27,309 nucleotides of DNA from an uncultured Planctomycetaceae bacterium (GTDB lineage: Bacteria; Planctomycetota; Planctomycetia; Pirellulales; Pirellulaceae): positions 1-27,309 of the forward strand of contig CAIYOB010000148.1 of the NCBI GenBank assembly GCA_903927685.1. Direction: 5' to 3'. The notes below the pieces were generated by a model. It had not been told where the DNA came from. It made no database searches and worked only from the letters and a program-made list of their open reading frames with translations. The translations under genes and the position numbers were made by a program. Positions 16,259 through 24,069 of the stretch are shown piece by piece (positions within the stretch are counted from its first letter, which is position 1; each line of letters opens with the position of its first letter).

Positions 16259-16783
16259 TTATTGCGGCGGCGGATCCAGCGGTGGCAAGAGTCCGTCGTC
16301 GCCGGCTTTCGGCTGCGGGCTGGCGGCCGATTCCGCAGGCAGCGGCGGCAAGCCGAGCCCGCCGGGCGTGATCCCGCCGGGCGCCGGGGCCGGATCGGGA
16401 TCCGCCTGGGCGTCGCTGCCGGCCGGTTTGCCGGCCGCGGGTTTCGGTACTGCCTTCTCGTCCGCGGGTTCCTCCGCCGGTTCCATCTGCGGCTCAGCGG
16501 CTTCCGGCGTCTCCTCCGGTTCGGCCAACAACGGTTCGGCGGTCTCTTCGCTCGCCTCCGGTTCCGCCAGTTCCGGTTCGGCCTTCGTCGGTGTGCCCCC
16601 TTCGGCCACCTGCATCCCGGCGGGATCGAAAACCGAGCCGACGCGTCCGCTGGTCGGATTGTCGCGCTGCCACTTGCCGCCGAAGGCGGCATACGTCCAG
16701 TCTTCCACGTTGTCGCACATGGCACAGCCGCTGGTTCCAGCTAGCACCAACATCGCGACCCACACGCACTGCTTGCACCTCAT
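16259..16783 (-). CDS. Small Pro/Ala/Glu-rich lipoprotein
   Basis: A 174-residue protein with a positive start and hydrophobic signal (MRCKQCVWVAMLVLAGTSGC); C20 is the probable lipid-modified Cys, although Thr at -3 is not ideal for a lipobox. A compact conserved-looking part follows (VEDWTYAAFGGKWQRDNP, GRVGSVFDPAG), reminiscent of short planctomycete lipoproteins. The rest (about 62-174) is low-complexity and acidic, rich in Glu-Ala-Pro repeats then Pro/Gly, and is probably disordered. It likely spans periplasm between the membrane and a partner. The function is unknown. It is read alone, divergent from the isomerase gene across a 320-base gap, with the nested inverted repeat downstream. 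Confidence 0.75.
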   Translation of the reverse strand: MRCKQCVWVAMLVLAGTSGCAMCDNVEDWTYAAFGGKWQRDNPTSGRVGSVFDPAGMQVAEGGTPTKAEPELAEPEASEETAEPLLAEPEETPEAAEPQMEPAEEPADEKAVPKPAAGKPAGSDAQADPDPAPAPGGITPGGLGLPPLPAESAASPQPKAGDDGLLPPLDPPPQ

Positions 16784-16991
16784 GGCGGCCTCGCTGTTTC
16801 TCGCGTCGTAGGGGCAGAAACGATTACTTCCCAGTTCGGCATTTGCAAGCCAGGGGCTTTAGTCAGATTCTACGGGTTGTGCCGATTCTGCGTGCTGGCG
16901 ATGCTGTCAGCCGACCTTGCCGGGAGCGTTGCCCAGCTGGTCGCCATGCGAGCGGTGCCATGCGTCGTGCCGAGACACCTGACGAAACACC

Positions 16992-17021
16992 TGACGGGGC
17001 ATTTCAGGGCATGTCGGGGCA
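16992..17021 (+). repeat. Three 10-base helically phased repeats (possible regulator site)
   Basis: Tandem units tgacggggca, tttcagggca and tgtcggggca, each ending in the shared gggca and spaced exactly one helical turn. They end five bases before the candidate -35 box of the isomerase gene, where an activator commonly binds. Confidence 0.4.
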
Positions 17022-17025
17022 CTAC

Positions 17026-17054
17026 TTGAATCCCACTGGCCATCGCGACACAAT
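17026..17054 (+). promoter_or_regulatory. Candidate promoter of the isomerase gene
   Basis: TTGAAT and CACAAT are separated by 17 bases, ending about 50 bases before the ATG at 17104. The -10 box and spacing are the same as in the candidate promoter at 12593-12621, which gives some mutual support. Confidence 0.4.
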
Positions 17055-17103
17055 GATAGGCGATTCCGCGTCACCAACTTCTTACCAGCGAAGGACGACT
17101 TCC

Positions 17104-18117
17104 ATGGCCGACAAACCCTCCGTGATTCTGTCCGGCTTCGCCGATGAAGCCGCCAACCAGAAACTGGCCGAACAGCAATTCGCCGCCTTCGCCGCCCTGG
17201 GCTTGCAGTACTACACGATTCGCTTCATCGATGCGGGCCAAGGCATCAAGAATGTGATGCAGTTGACGAAGACGGAAATCGCCAAGATTCGCCACCTGGA
17301 GGATGAGTACGGGTTGAACGTGTCGTCGATCGGCTCGCCGATTGGCAAGGTCAAGCTGCTGGACGTGGACGACGGCTCCCAGAACCGGTTTGTACCGTTC
17401 AAGAAGTACCTGGAGCAGGAAGTCCAACAGGCCTGCGAGATGGCCCATGCTTTCGAGACGAAACTGATCCGCGGCTTCTCGTTTTATCCTCCGCGCGGCA
17501 CCAATCCGGCGGAGCATATTCCGCAGGTGGTCGACCAACTGGGCAAGATCGCCGAAGCTTGCCATCGCAGCGATCTGACGTTCGGCTTGGAACTGGAGGC
17601 CAACCTGGTCGGCCAGACGGGCAGCCTGCTGGCCGAGATCCATCGCCAGGTCGACCATCCCGCCTTGCTGTTGATCTTCGACGGGGCAAACATCGCGACT
17701 CAGGGCTTTTCGGCGGACGAGTGCCTGCAGCAATACCGTGACATGAAGCCGGGATTGGGCTGGCTGCATATCAAGGACTATCGTCATCCGCAACAGGCCA
17801 AGAGGACCGATCACGTCGACGAGGCGGCACTCAAGAACTTTGTGCCGGCGGACCTCGGCGACACCGGCCACGAAGCGATCCTGCGCGACTTCCGCGACTT
17901 GATTCCCAAGCTGGAAAAGAAACTGAAGAAGCGCGGCGTGCCCGGGGTGTTCTTGGACCTGGAACCCCACGTCAAAGGCGGCGGCCAGTTCGGCGGCTTC
18001 AGCGGGCCGGACGGTTTCGGCGTGGCGTTCCGCGCCCTCTGCCGGACCCTGGACTACGTCGGCATCGATTACCACCTGACCGACTTTGATGACGTCAAGG
18101 CGGCACGCGGGTTCTAA
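17104..18117 (+). CDS. Sugar-phosphate isomerase/epimerase-like protein (xylose-isomerase-like TIM barrel)
   Basis: A 337-residue cytoplasmic protein of the AP-endonuclease-2/xylose-isomerase-like barrel superfamily. Barrel strands carry likely metal ligands: LELEANL (E163/E165), IFDGANI (D193), LHIKDYRH (H222) and [10 protein letters not shown] near the end. The N-terminal [19 protein letters not shown] is typical of planctomycete members annotated as sugar phosphate isomerase/epimerase. No signal peptide is present. The chosen ATG has GAAGGACGA upstream; the frame is open back to 16591, but this part runs antisense through the lipoprotein gene and is rejected. It is the only plus-strand gene in the window. 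Its TAA overlaps the opposite TAG of the YyaL-like gene by four bases. The substrate is unknown; a role in sugar metabolism, related to the dehydratase nearby, is inferred. Confidence 0.85.
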   Translation: MADKPSVILSGFADEAANQKLAEQQFAAFAALGLQYYTIRFIDAGQGIKNVMQLTKTEIAKIRHLEDEYGLNVSSIGSPIGKVKLLDVDDGSQNRFVPFKKYLEQEVQQACEMAHAFETKLIRGFSFYPPRGTNPAEHIPQVVDQLGKIAEACHRSDLTFGLELEANLVGQTGSLLAEIHRQVDHPALLLIFDGANIATQGFSADECLQQYRDMKPGLGWLHIKDYRHPQQAKRTDHVDEAALKNFVPADLGDTGHEAILRDFRDLIPKLEKKLKKRGVPGVFLDLEPHVKGGGQFGGFSGPDGFGVAFRALCRTLDYVGIDYHLTDFDDVKAARGF

Positions 18118-20201
18118 GGCCCCGTCCGGGCCAGGCCGGTCGGTCCCAGCGACTCCCACAAAGCGTCCGTCGCGGCGAGGCCCGCCACCGGCGCTTGGCA
18201 GGCGAAATCCTCGCACACATACACCGTGGGCTCCACGCCCCAGGGCGTTTTGCCCTGGAACAGCGGCGCCAAAAGCGGCGAGCCTGCCGTGGCGCCCGGT
18301 TTTCGGCACGCCAACACGCGATTGGGCAGATACCGCCGCCGCAATCCGGCCAGGGCGGCCGCCGTGTCGCCCGCGCAGGAATCGCCGATGACGACGATTT
18401 CCCGCAACGGCCCCAGCCGCATCTCCGCGGCCGACAGCATCTGGCCCATGCCGGAAGCGGCCCGCTCCAGCCACCCGGCCGAGGCTTCGATGACGCCATA
18501 TGCGGCCTGCAGATAATCACTGCGACCGCACAACTTGCCCAACCGCAACAGGGCCGTTGCTGCCAGCGCATTCCCGCTGGGCACACTGCTCTCCAGGAAA
18601 TCCTTGTTCCGCGCGATCAGCCGTTCGTGATCGTCGGCCGTGTAGAAGAATCCGGCCGCCCGGGGATCCGCAAAGTGCGCCAAGGTCACGTCGGCCAAGC
18701 GCACGGCGTGGTCGATCCAACGCTCGTCGAACTGCGATTCGTACAGCGTGACGAGGGCCTGGATGAAGAACGTGTAGTCGTCCAGGTATGCGTCCAGCTT
18801 GGCCTGCCCCCGCCGCCAGCTGTGCAACAGCCGGCCGTCCGGACGCGTCAGCTCCCGCAGGATGAAGTCCGCGGCCCGCACGGCGGCCTCCAGGTACCGC
18901 GGCTCGCCCAGCACACCGGCGGCCCGCGCCAAAGGCTCGATCAGCAGCGCGTTCCAGTTCAACAACACCTTGTCGTCCTTGCCGGGCCGCACCCGCTGGT
19001 CGCGAGCGGCCAGCAGCAAGCGGCGGGATTCGGCCAGTTCCGCCCGCAACTCGCCCACCGGCCAGCCCCGGAACTCGGCACGCCGCTCGATCGTCTGGGG
19101 CAGATTCAAGATGCTGTGTCCCTCAAAGTTCCCGGCGTCGGTCACGTCGTACACGTCACAGAACCGCTCGCCCCGCTCGCGGCCCAACACCCGCCGCACT
19201 TCCCCCGGCGTCCAGAGATAGAACTTGCCTTCCTCGCCTTCACTGTCCGCGTCCTCGGTGCTGTGGAAGCCCCCGGCCGGGTCGCTTAAGTAGCGCAGCG
19301 TGTAGTCCAGTGTTTCCCGGACCACGCACTCGTACGACGCATCTCCCGTGGCCTGATAGGCGTCCAGGTACACGCCGGCCAGCAAGGCGTTGTCGTACAG
19401 CATCTTCTCGAAGTGCGGGACCAGCCAACGCTCGTCGACCGAATAGCGGGCGAAGCCGCCGCCCAGGTGATCGTAAATCCCGCCGCGGGCCATCTTGTCC
19501 AAGTTCAGCCGCACGAGCTGCAACAGGCCGTCCCGGCCCGTCCGCCGCCACATCCGCAACAGGAATTGGAGGGCCATCGGGTGCGGGAATTTGGGCTTGA
19601 ACCCGAAGCCCCCGTGCACGGTGTCAAAGTCCCGCTGCAGGCGGACCACCGCCTCCTGCAGCAACCGTTCGTCGACGGCGGCGGGGCCTGTCTCGGCCAC
19701 GTCCGCTTGCTGCAAGTACTGCGTCAACTGCTCGGCCTGCTGGACGGCGTCCTCGCGTCGGTTCCGCCATAACTCGTCGACCGCTTGCAGGACCTGCAGG
19801 AAGCCCGGCATACCCAGTCGCGGGTACGGCGGCCAATAGGTGCCGCCGTAGAACGGCTGCAAGTCGGGAGTCAGGAACACGGACATCGGCCAGCCGCCGT
19901 GCCGCGTCATGATCTGGACCGCATTCATATAGATCTGATCCAGGTCAGGCCGCTCCTCGCGGTCGACCTTGATACTGACGAAGCGGGCGTTCAGCAGCGC
20001 GCCGATCTCCGGATTTTCAAAACTCTCGTGCTCCATCACGTGGCACCAATGGCACGCCGAATAACCGATCGACAGGAAGATCGGCTTCTGTTCCGCCCGG
20101 GCTCGGGCCAGCGCCTCCGGCCCCCACGGGTACCAGTCCACGGCGTTGTCTTTGTGCTGCAGGAGGTAGGGACTGGTTTCAAATGCAAGTCGATTTGACA
20201 T
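18114..20201 (-). CDS. Thioredoxin-fold protein of the YyaL/DUF255 family (SPATA20-like)
   Basis: A 695-residue protein. The N-terminal DUF255/DsbH-like thioredoxin domain (about 1-165) opens with [21 protein letters not shown], carries the redox motif CHWC (C50-C53) in [14 protein letters not shown], and continues [14 protein letters not shown] and [12 protein letters not shown]. The rest is a six-hairpin (alpha/alpha) toroid like AGE/cellobiose-epimerase-type proteins, with [26 protein letters not shown] and [14 protein letters not shown]. Length is normal for the family. It is cytoplasmic and its function is unsettled; redox or carbohydrate-related roles have been suggested. The start at MSNRLAF is chosen because upstream codons are an Arg/Pro-rich unrelated sequence. 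It follows the antiporter by 38 bases and is likely the last gene of that transcript. Confidence 0.9.
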   Translation of the reverse strand: MSNRLAFETSPYLLQHKDNAVDWYPWGPEALARARAEQKPIFLSIGYSACHWCHVMEHESFENPEIGALLNARFVSIKVDREERPDLDQIYMNAVQIMTRHGGWPMSVFLTPDLQPFYGGTYWPPYPRLGMPGFLQVLQAVDELWRNRREDAVQQAEQLTQYLQQADVAETGPAAVDERLLQEAVVRLQRDFDTVHGGFGFKPKFPHPMALQFLLRMWRRTGRDGLLQLVRLNLDKMARGGIYDHLGGGFARYSVDERWLVPHFEKMLYDNALLAGVYLDAYQATGDASYECVVRETLDYTLRYLSDPAGGFHSTEDADSEGEEGKFYLWTPGEVRRVLGRERGERFCDVYDVTDAGNFEGHSILNLPQTIERRAEFRGWPVGELRAELAESRRLLLAARDQRVRPGKDDKVLLNWNALLIEPLARAAGVLGEPRYLEAAVRAADFILRELTRPDGRLLHSWRRGQAKLDAYLDDYTFFIQALVTLYESQFDERWIDHAVRLADVTLAHFADPRAAGFFYTADDHERLIARNKDFLESSVPSGNALAATALLRLGKLCGRSDYLQAAYGVIEASAGWLERAASGMGQMLSAAEMRLGPLREIVVIGDSCAGDTAAALAGLRRRYLPNRVLACRKPGATAGSPLLAPLFQGKTPWGVEPTVYVCEDFACQAPVAGLAATDALWESLGPTGLARTGP

Positions 20202-20239
20202 GGCTGCCCCGATCCTGAAGGAGTTGAGATAAGACGGCG

Positions 20240-21325
20240 TCAGGCCGCGGCACGGCGGCGCTTCCATGCTTGCCCCAGGCTGGCTGCCAGCGTCAGTGCC
20301 GTCAGCGGGAGGGCAAACCACAACATGGCGGCTCGGAACGTGGCCAAGCCGGCATGCTGGGTCGCGTTCAGGATTAGATACGCCGTATAGGCCACGTAGT
20401 ACCCGAGGAACACGCCCCCCTCCCAACGGCTGATCGTGCCGCCGGTGAGGAACACGGGCAGGCAGGCCACCGCCACGGCGATCATCACCGGGATGTCGAA
20501 CTCGAGCGCCTCGGGCGAGACCCGGATGCCCCCGGGGCTAACCAGACTGCTGAGCCCCAGAACCGCCAGGATATTGAAGATATTGCTGCCGACCACGTTG
20601 CCGACGGCAATGTCCCGTTCGCCGCGCACCGCGGCGGTGATCGAGGCCGCGACCTCGGGCAGCGATGTGCCGGCGGCGACCACGGTCAGCCCGATCACCA
20701 ATTCGCTCACACCCAGCGCCGTGGCGATCGCCACCGCTCCTTGGACCAGCCATCGCGAGCCGAGGACCAGGGCAGCCAAACCGGCGACGATGAGCACGAG
20801 ATTCAGCACGACACCTCCCGCGGCGACCGTCGCTTCGTCGCTCACGGGAGCCGCGGCTTTTTCCGCCGCAACCTGCCGCCGGCTGGTCCGGATCAGCCAC
20901 CACGTATAGACCAGCACCCCCGCGGCGAACAGGATGCCGTCGGGACGGCCGATCTGCCCGTCCCGCCCCAGCGCCAGGACCAACGCCGAAACGACGATCA
21001 TCACCGGCACGTCAAACCGCAGGAGTTGTCGGGCCACGGTCAGCGGGACGATGATTGCCGAAACGCCCAGGATGAACAGGACATTGAACACATTGCTGCC
21101 GACGACGTTGCCCAGCGCCAAATCGGCTTGACCCGACCAGGCCGCTTGCACGCTGACCGCCAGTTCCGGCGAACTGGTCCCGAACGCGACCACGGTCAGG
21201 CCGATGACCAGCGGCGAGACGCCCACGGCCGCAGCCAGCCGCGAAGCACCGCGGACCAACCACTCGGCGCCGACGACCAACGCGACCAACCCCAGCAGAA
21301 AGAACAAGAGCGTCCAGCCGGTCAT
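20240..21325 (-). CDS. CaCA-family Na+/Ca2+ (cation) antiporter, copy 1
   Basis: A 361-residue inner-membrane protein with about ten hydrophobic helices in two inverted halves. The first alpha repeat is [10 protein letters not shown] plus [10 protein letters not shown], the second [10 protein letters not shown] plus [10 protein letters not shown]; the two Glu in the GTSxPE motifs are the usual cation ligands, and both repeats keep the Ser and Asn of GSNxFN. The hydrophilic loop between halves ([19 protein letters not shown]) is short, as in bacterial YrbG-type exchangers. It would export Ca2+ or another cation against Na+ or H+; ion identity is not readable. It starts three bases after the stop of its paralogue, so both are co-translated, and the YyaL-like gene follows. 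Confidence 0.92.
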   Translation of the reverse strand: MTGWTLLFFLLGLVALVVGAEWLVRGASRLAAAVGVSPLVIGLTVVAFGTSSPELAVSVQAAWSGQADLALGNVVGSNVFNVLFILGVSAIIVPLTVARQLLRFDVPVMIVVSALVLALGRDGQIGRPDGILFAAGVLVYTWWLIRTSRRQVAAEKAAAPVSDEATVAAGGVVLNLVLIVAGLAALVLGSRWLVQGAVAIATALGVSELVIGLTVVAAGTSLPEVAASITAAVRGERDIAVGNVVGSNIFNILAVLGLSSLVSPGGIRVSPEALEFDIPVMIAVAVACLPVFLTGGTISRWEGGVFLGYYVAYTAYLILNATQHAGLATFRAAMLWFALPLTALTLAASLGQAWKRRRAAA

Positions 21326-21328
21326 GAA

Positions 21329-22465
21329 TCATCCACCTTTGTCGCCGCCCGGACTGACCCGATCGCACCGCCGGGGGCTGCGGCGGAGGCAAGACCAGGA
21401 ATGGGCGGCCAGTGTCACTCCGGTCAACGGAATCACAAACCACAGCATCGCATCTCGAAACAACGGCAAGGCCCCATTGCCGGTCGCGTGCAGAACCAGG
21501 TACACGGTGTACGCGACATAATAGCCGAGGAACAAGGCCCCTTCCCAGCGGCTGACCGTGCCACCCGTGTAGAACACCGGCAGACACGCGGCCGCCACCC
21601 CGATCATCACGGGAATGTCGAACTGCAGAGCCTGGGCCGAAACGGGGATGCCGGTGCGGCTGACCAGGCTGCTGAGGCCCAACACCGAGATGATGTTGAA
21701 GGTGCAACTGCCAACCACGTTGCCCACCGCGATATCCCGCTGGCCCCGCAAGGCGGCCGCCAAGGTCGTGGCGACTTCCGGCAGCGAGGTCCCAATGGCC
21801 ACGACCGTCAGCCCGATCAACAGCTCGCTGACACCCCACGCCGTGGCCAGGGATACGGCCCCTTGGACCAGCCAACGCGACCCCAGGATCAACAGGCCCA
21901 AGCCCCCCACGATCAAGGCCAAGTCGCACAGAATCACGCCGAATCCGTGGCTGCCCACCGCCGCGGCCCCCGCCGGGTTCGCCGCCTGTTCCGCGGCGCG
22001 TTCCGCCGCGACCTCCCGGCGGCTCTGGCGAATCAGGAACACGGTGTAGACCACCAGAATCACGACGAAAATCGCTCCGTCCAGGCGGCCGATCCGGCCG
22101 TCCAGGCCGAACAGCAGTGTCAACACGGACAGCACGATCATCAGCGGCACGTCCAGCCGCAACAACTGGCGGGCGACGGTCAGCGGAATAATGACCGCCG
22201 ACGCGCCGAGGATCAGCAGCACGTTCAGGATATTGCTGCCGACCACATTGCCCAGCGCCAAATCGGCTTGCCCCAGCCAGGACGCCTGGATGCTGACCGC
22301 CAATTCGGGCGAACTGGTGCCATACGCGACAACCGTCAAGCCGATCACCAGCGGCGAGACACCTACCGCGGCCGCCAGATGCGCCGCCCCCCGAACCAAC
22401 AACTCGGCGCCCACGACCAGGGCGACCATACCGACCACAAAGAACACAAGCGTCAGCTGGGTCAT
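21329..22465 (-). CDS. CaCA-family cation antiporter, copy 2 (tandem paralogue)
   Basis: A 378-residue paralogue of the following gene, nearly collinear from MTQLTLVFFVVGMVALVVGA onwards and with the same first alpha repeat ([20 protein letters not shown]). In the second repeat [10 protein letters not shown] is followed by GNVVGSCTFN, where the usual Asn after GS is Cys; the flanking Ser and Asn that match ion ligands in NCX_Mj are kept, so transport may remain but selectivity could differ. The C-terminus has a short Arg-rich cytoplasmic tail (RRSPRRCDRVSPGGDKGG) absent from copy 1. The preferred ATG (22463-22465) aligns with the paralogue start; the open frame to 22636 adds an Arg-rich segment with no similarity. 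No clear ribosome-binding site is seen. Confidence 0.9.
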   Translation of the reverse strand: MTQLTLVFFVVGMVALVVGAELLVRGAAHLAAAVGVSPLVIGLTVVAYGTSSPELAVSIQASWLGQADLALGNVVGSNILNVLLILGASAVIIPLTVARQLLRLDVPLMIVLSVLTLLFGLDGRIGRLDGAIFVVILVVYTVFLIRQSRREVAAERAAEQAANPAGAAAVGSHGFGVILCDLALIVGGLGLLILGSRWLVQGAVSLATAWGVSELLIGLTVVAIGTSLPEVATTLAAALRGQRDIAVGNVVGSCTFNIISVLGLSSLVSRTGIPVSAQALQFDIPVMIGVAAACLPVFYTGGTVSRWEGALFLGYYVAYTVYLVLHATGNGALPLFRDAMLWFVIPLTGVTLAAHSWSCLRRSPRRCDRVSPGGDKGG

Positions 22466-22500
22466 GGGGCAGAGGCACTTTCGCAATTTGGGGAGACAGA

Positions 22501-22529
22501 ACTCGACGGGATAGGATACCGCGTCGAGT
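22501..22529 (-). repeat. Inverted repeat in the gap before the antiporter pair
   Basis: Arms actcgacg (22501-22508) and cgtcgagt (22522-22529) are perfect over eight bases with a 13-base loop. It lies between the LEPR-XLL-type gene stop (22590) and the antiporter start (22465). It could be a weak terminator for the upstream operon or a regulator site; no T-run follows. Confidence 0.35.
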
Positions 22530-22538
22530 CGCTCTGCA

Positions 22539-22562
22539 CCACTCCTGTCGCCACTCCTGTCG
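22539..22562. repeat. Two tandem 12-base units
   Basis: The unit ccactcctgtcg occurs twice in direct succession (22539-22550 and 22551-22562), just downstream of the LEPR-XLL-type gene stop. Probably slippage; function unknown. Confidence 0.4.
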
Positions 22563-22589
22563 CCGCGAGGGCGTGGCTCGGAATGCCCC

Positions 22590-24068
22590 CTACGACGTGC
22601 CGTTGCCGACATCAGCCTGTGCGGCCTCCGCGGCAACTTGGACCGCCGCCGTGGCCGTGGCCGGTGCTCCCCCGGGGGCGAGTTGGTCGAGCGTCGCTTC
22701 CGCCGGTTGTCCCAGCACCTCGCCGGGGCCAGCCGCTAACTCGAATGCCTGGAACAGGCCCACGCCCGCGTCCATCGGGATCCGGCCCACGCCGCCGCCA
22801 CGCGCCGGGTCGATGCCCAGCGCTCGTTCGCCCGCGCGTGGTGGTTCCGCGGGCAACCGAGCCGCCGTGGAATACGCAGCCACCGCCAATTCAATCGTCC
22901 CGCCTTCGTCGTGCCCTGCGTCCCGCGGGGCACCTTCAGCAACGTCGGCCTGCGCGGCATCTACATCTGCCCGCCACGGCCCAAGGCGGTCCTCCTCAAG
23001 CTGCGGCTCCCAGATCTCCTGCAAGCGTCTCTCGTCGAAGACTTCATCCCGCAGCGACGTTCGCACCCGCAAACGCTCCTTGGACTCATCCTCCTCGCGC
23101 GCACCGACCGTCTCGTCCGCGGCCGATTCCCTCCGCAGCGCCGGTGGCAGCAGCGGCCTGCGCATCGCTTCGCCCAAGTCGCCAAGCTCGATGCCCCCGC
23201 CCTCGTCGTCAGATTCCCGGCAAATCTCCCCCTCCGCGGCATCGAGTTCCTCCTGGCCGGTCCGTTCCGCCACGCGGCCAACGGCCCGAACGGCGGGCTC
23301 TTGCGGCGTTATCAACAGGGGCGACAGCGGATCTTCCCACGTGCGGATCAACGATTCGCCAGGCGGGGAGACGAGACGCAGAGCACTGGACGAGCCGCCC
23401 GCGTTTCCGGGTGAAAGACGCAGCGTGGGCTCGGCACTCGCAAAGGCGTCCCATGCAAAGCGTGACGGCGGGCCACTGGGGCTCGCATCCCGCGGCCGTG
23501 GGGCAACGAGCGGCGCAGGCTCGGTCTCCCACGGTCGCGCCGGCGGCAAAACCGCCACGTCACTCCCGCGGGGAAGGGGCGGGGAGGTGGCTTCCAGCGC
23601 CGGCATGCTCGACGCCGGACGATTGACAGCGGCGAGCCCCCCGTCTGCGTCCAACGACCGTGCTGCCGGCGGCTCGGGGGGCGGCACCAGAGGCACCACA
23701 ATCCAATCCGCGGCCCCAGCCGGACCGCGCCCCGGCGCAGACGCCGCCGAACCGCCGCCGCCAGGCCCCGGCAGATCGAACGCACCGAAGGATTTGCCCG
23801 GAGAGTGGCGACCGGCGTCCTCGCTCGCGGCGCGAGGACTGGTCTGCAAGGACGGCGCGCCGAACTGGCCCCAGCCGGGCCCCGGGTCGGCGTGGCTGGA
23901 GCCGCGCAGGGCGTCGCCAGGAACCGGCTCGCCGAGCATGGCTTGGGCGAGTAGATGCGTGGCTGACAGCACGGTCCGCGATTCCAGGGCTTCCACCGCC
24001 AGGCGGAAGCTGGCGGAAGCAGAACTCTTGCGCCGGCGCGGGAGCAGCTGATGTCGTCTCGTCGGCAT
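22590..24068 (-). CDS. LEPR-XLL-type N-terminal motif protein, low complexity, Pro/Ala/Glu-rich
   Basis: A 492-residue protein. The start is very basic (MPTRRHQLLPRRRK), then FRLAVEALESRTVLSA at about 21-36, a variant of the LEPR-XLL motif found at the N-terminus of planctomycete proteins, usually large surface-exposed ones. The motif is thought to mark export or surface placement by an unknown route. Past it the sequence is low complexity: Pro/Gly/Ala-rich to about 230, then acidic and Arg-rich (SDDEGGGIELGDL, REEDESKERLRVR), with a final Ala-rich part. No catalytic domain is recognised, and the length is far below typical family giants, so this may be a linker or structural protein. The ATG sits one base beyond the kinase stop (24070-24072); an in-frame ATG at 24113 would overlap the kinase gene. 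Antisense open frames exist, but the motif supports this strand. Confidence 0.65.
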   Translation of the reverse strand: MPTRRHQLLPRRRKSSASASFRLAVEALESRTVLSATHLLAQAMLGEPVPGDALRGSSHADPGPGWGQFGAPSLQTSPRAASEDAGRHSPGKSFGAFDLPGPGGGGSAASAPGRGPAGAADWIVVPLVPPPEPPAARSLDADGGLAAVNRPASSMPALEATSPPLPRGSDVAVLPPARPWETEPAPLVAPRPRDASPSGPPSRFAWDAFASAEPTLRLSPGNAGGSSSALRLVSPPGESLIRTWEDPLSPLLITPQEPAVRAVGRVAERTGQEELDAAEGEICRESDDEGGGIELGDLGEAMRRPLLPPALRRESAADETVGAREEDESKERLRVRTSLRDEVFDERRLQEIWEPQLEEDRLGPWRADVDAAQADVAEGAPRDAGHDEGGTIELAVAAYSTAARLPAEPPRAGERALGIDPARGGGVGRIPMDAGVGLFQAFELAAGPGEVLGQPAEATLDQLAPGGAPATATAAVQVAAEAAQADVGNGTS

Positions 24069-24069
24069 G

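Larger units (their letters stand above)
16784..17103. other. Divergent intergenic region between lipoprotein and isomerase genes
   Basis: Gene-free stretch of 320 bases serving both flanking divergent genes. It holds a 12-base direct repeat pair containing acacctgacg (16975-16984 and 16987-16996), three in-phase 10-base repeats (16992-17021) and a candidate promoter for the isomerase (17026-17054). For the lipoprotein direction only a weak TAGAAT box was noticed, without a matching -35. No small gene with a convincing start and codon pattern was seen. Confidence 0.6.

Noticed and set aside
14538..16811. Plus-strand open frame of 757 codons through the UxaA region
   Set aside because: Antisense to a well-supported dehydratase; composition shows no domain and no ribosome-binding site was seen.
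20741..23626. Plus-strand open frame of 961 codons antisense to the antiporters and LEPR-XLL-type gene
   Set aside because: It is a His/Gln/Arg-rich mirror of the antiporter coding frame, with no recognisable domain.
22573..24051. Plus-strand open frame of the same length as the LEPR-XLL-type gene
   Set aside because: Ser/Arg/Pro-rich without motif; the minus strand has the LESRTVLSA motif and a start one base beyond the kinase stop. The equal length is coincidental to low-complexity, stop-poor DNA.
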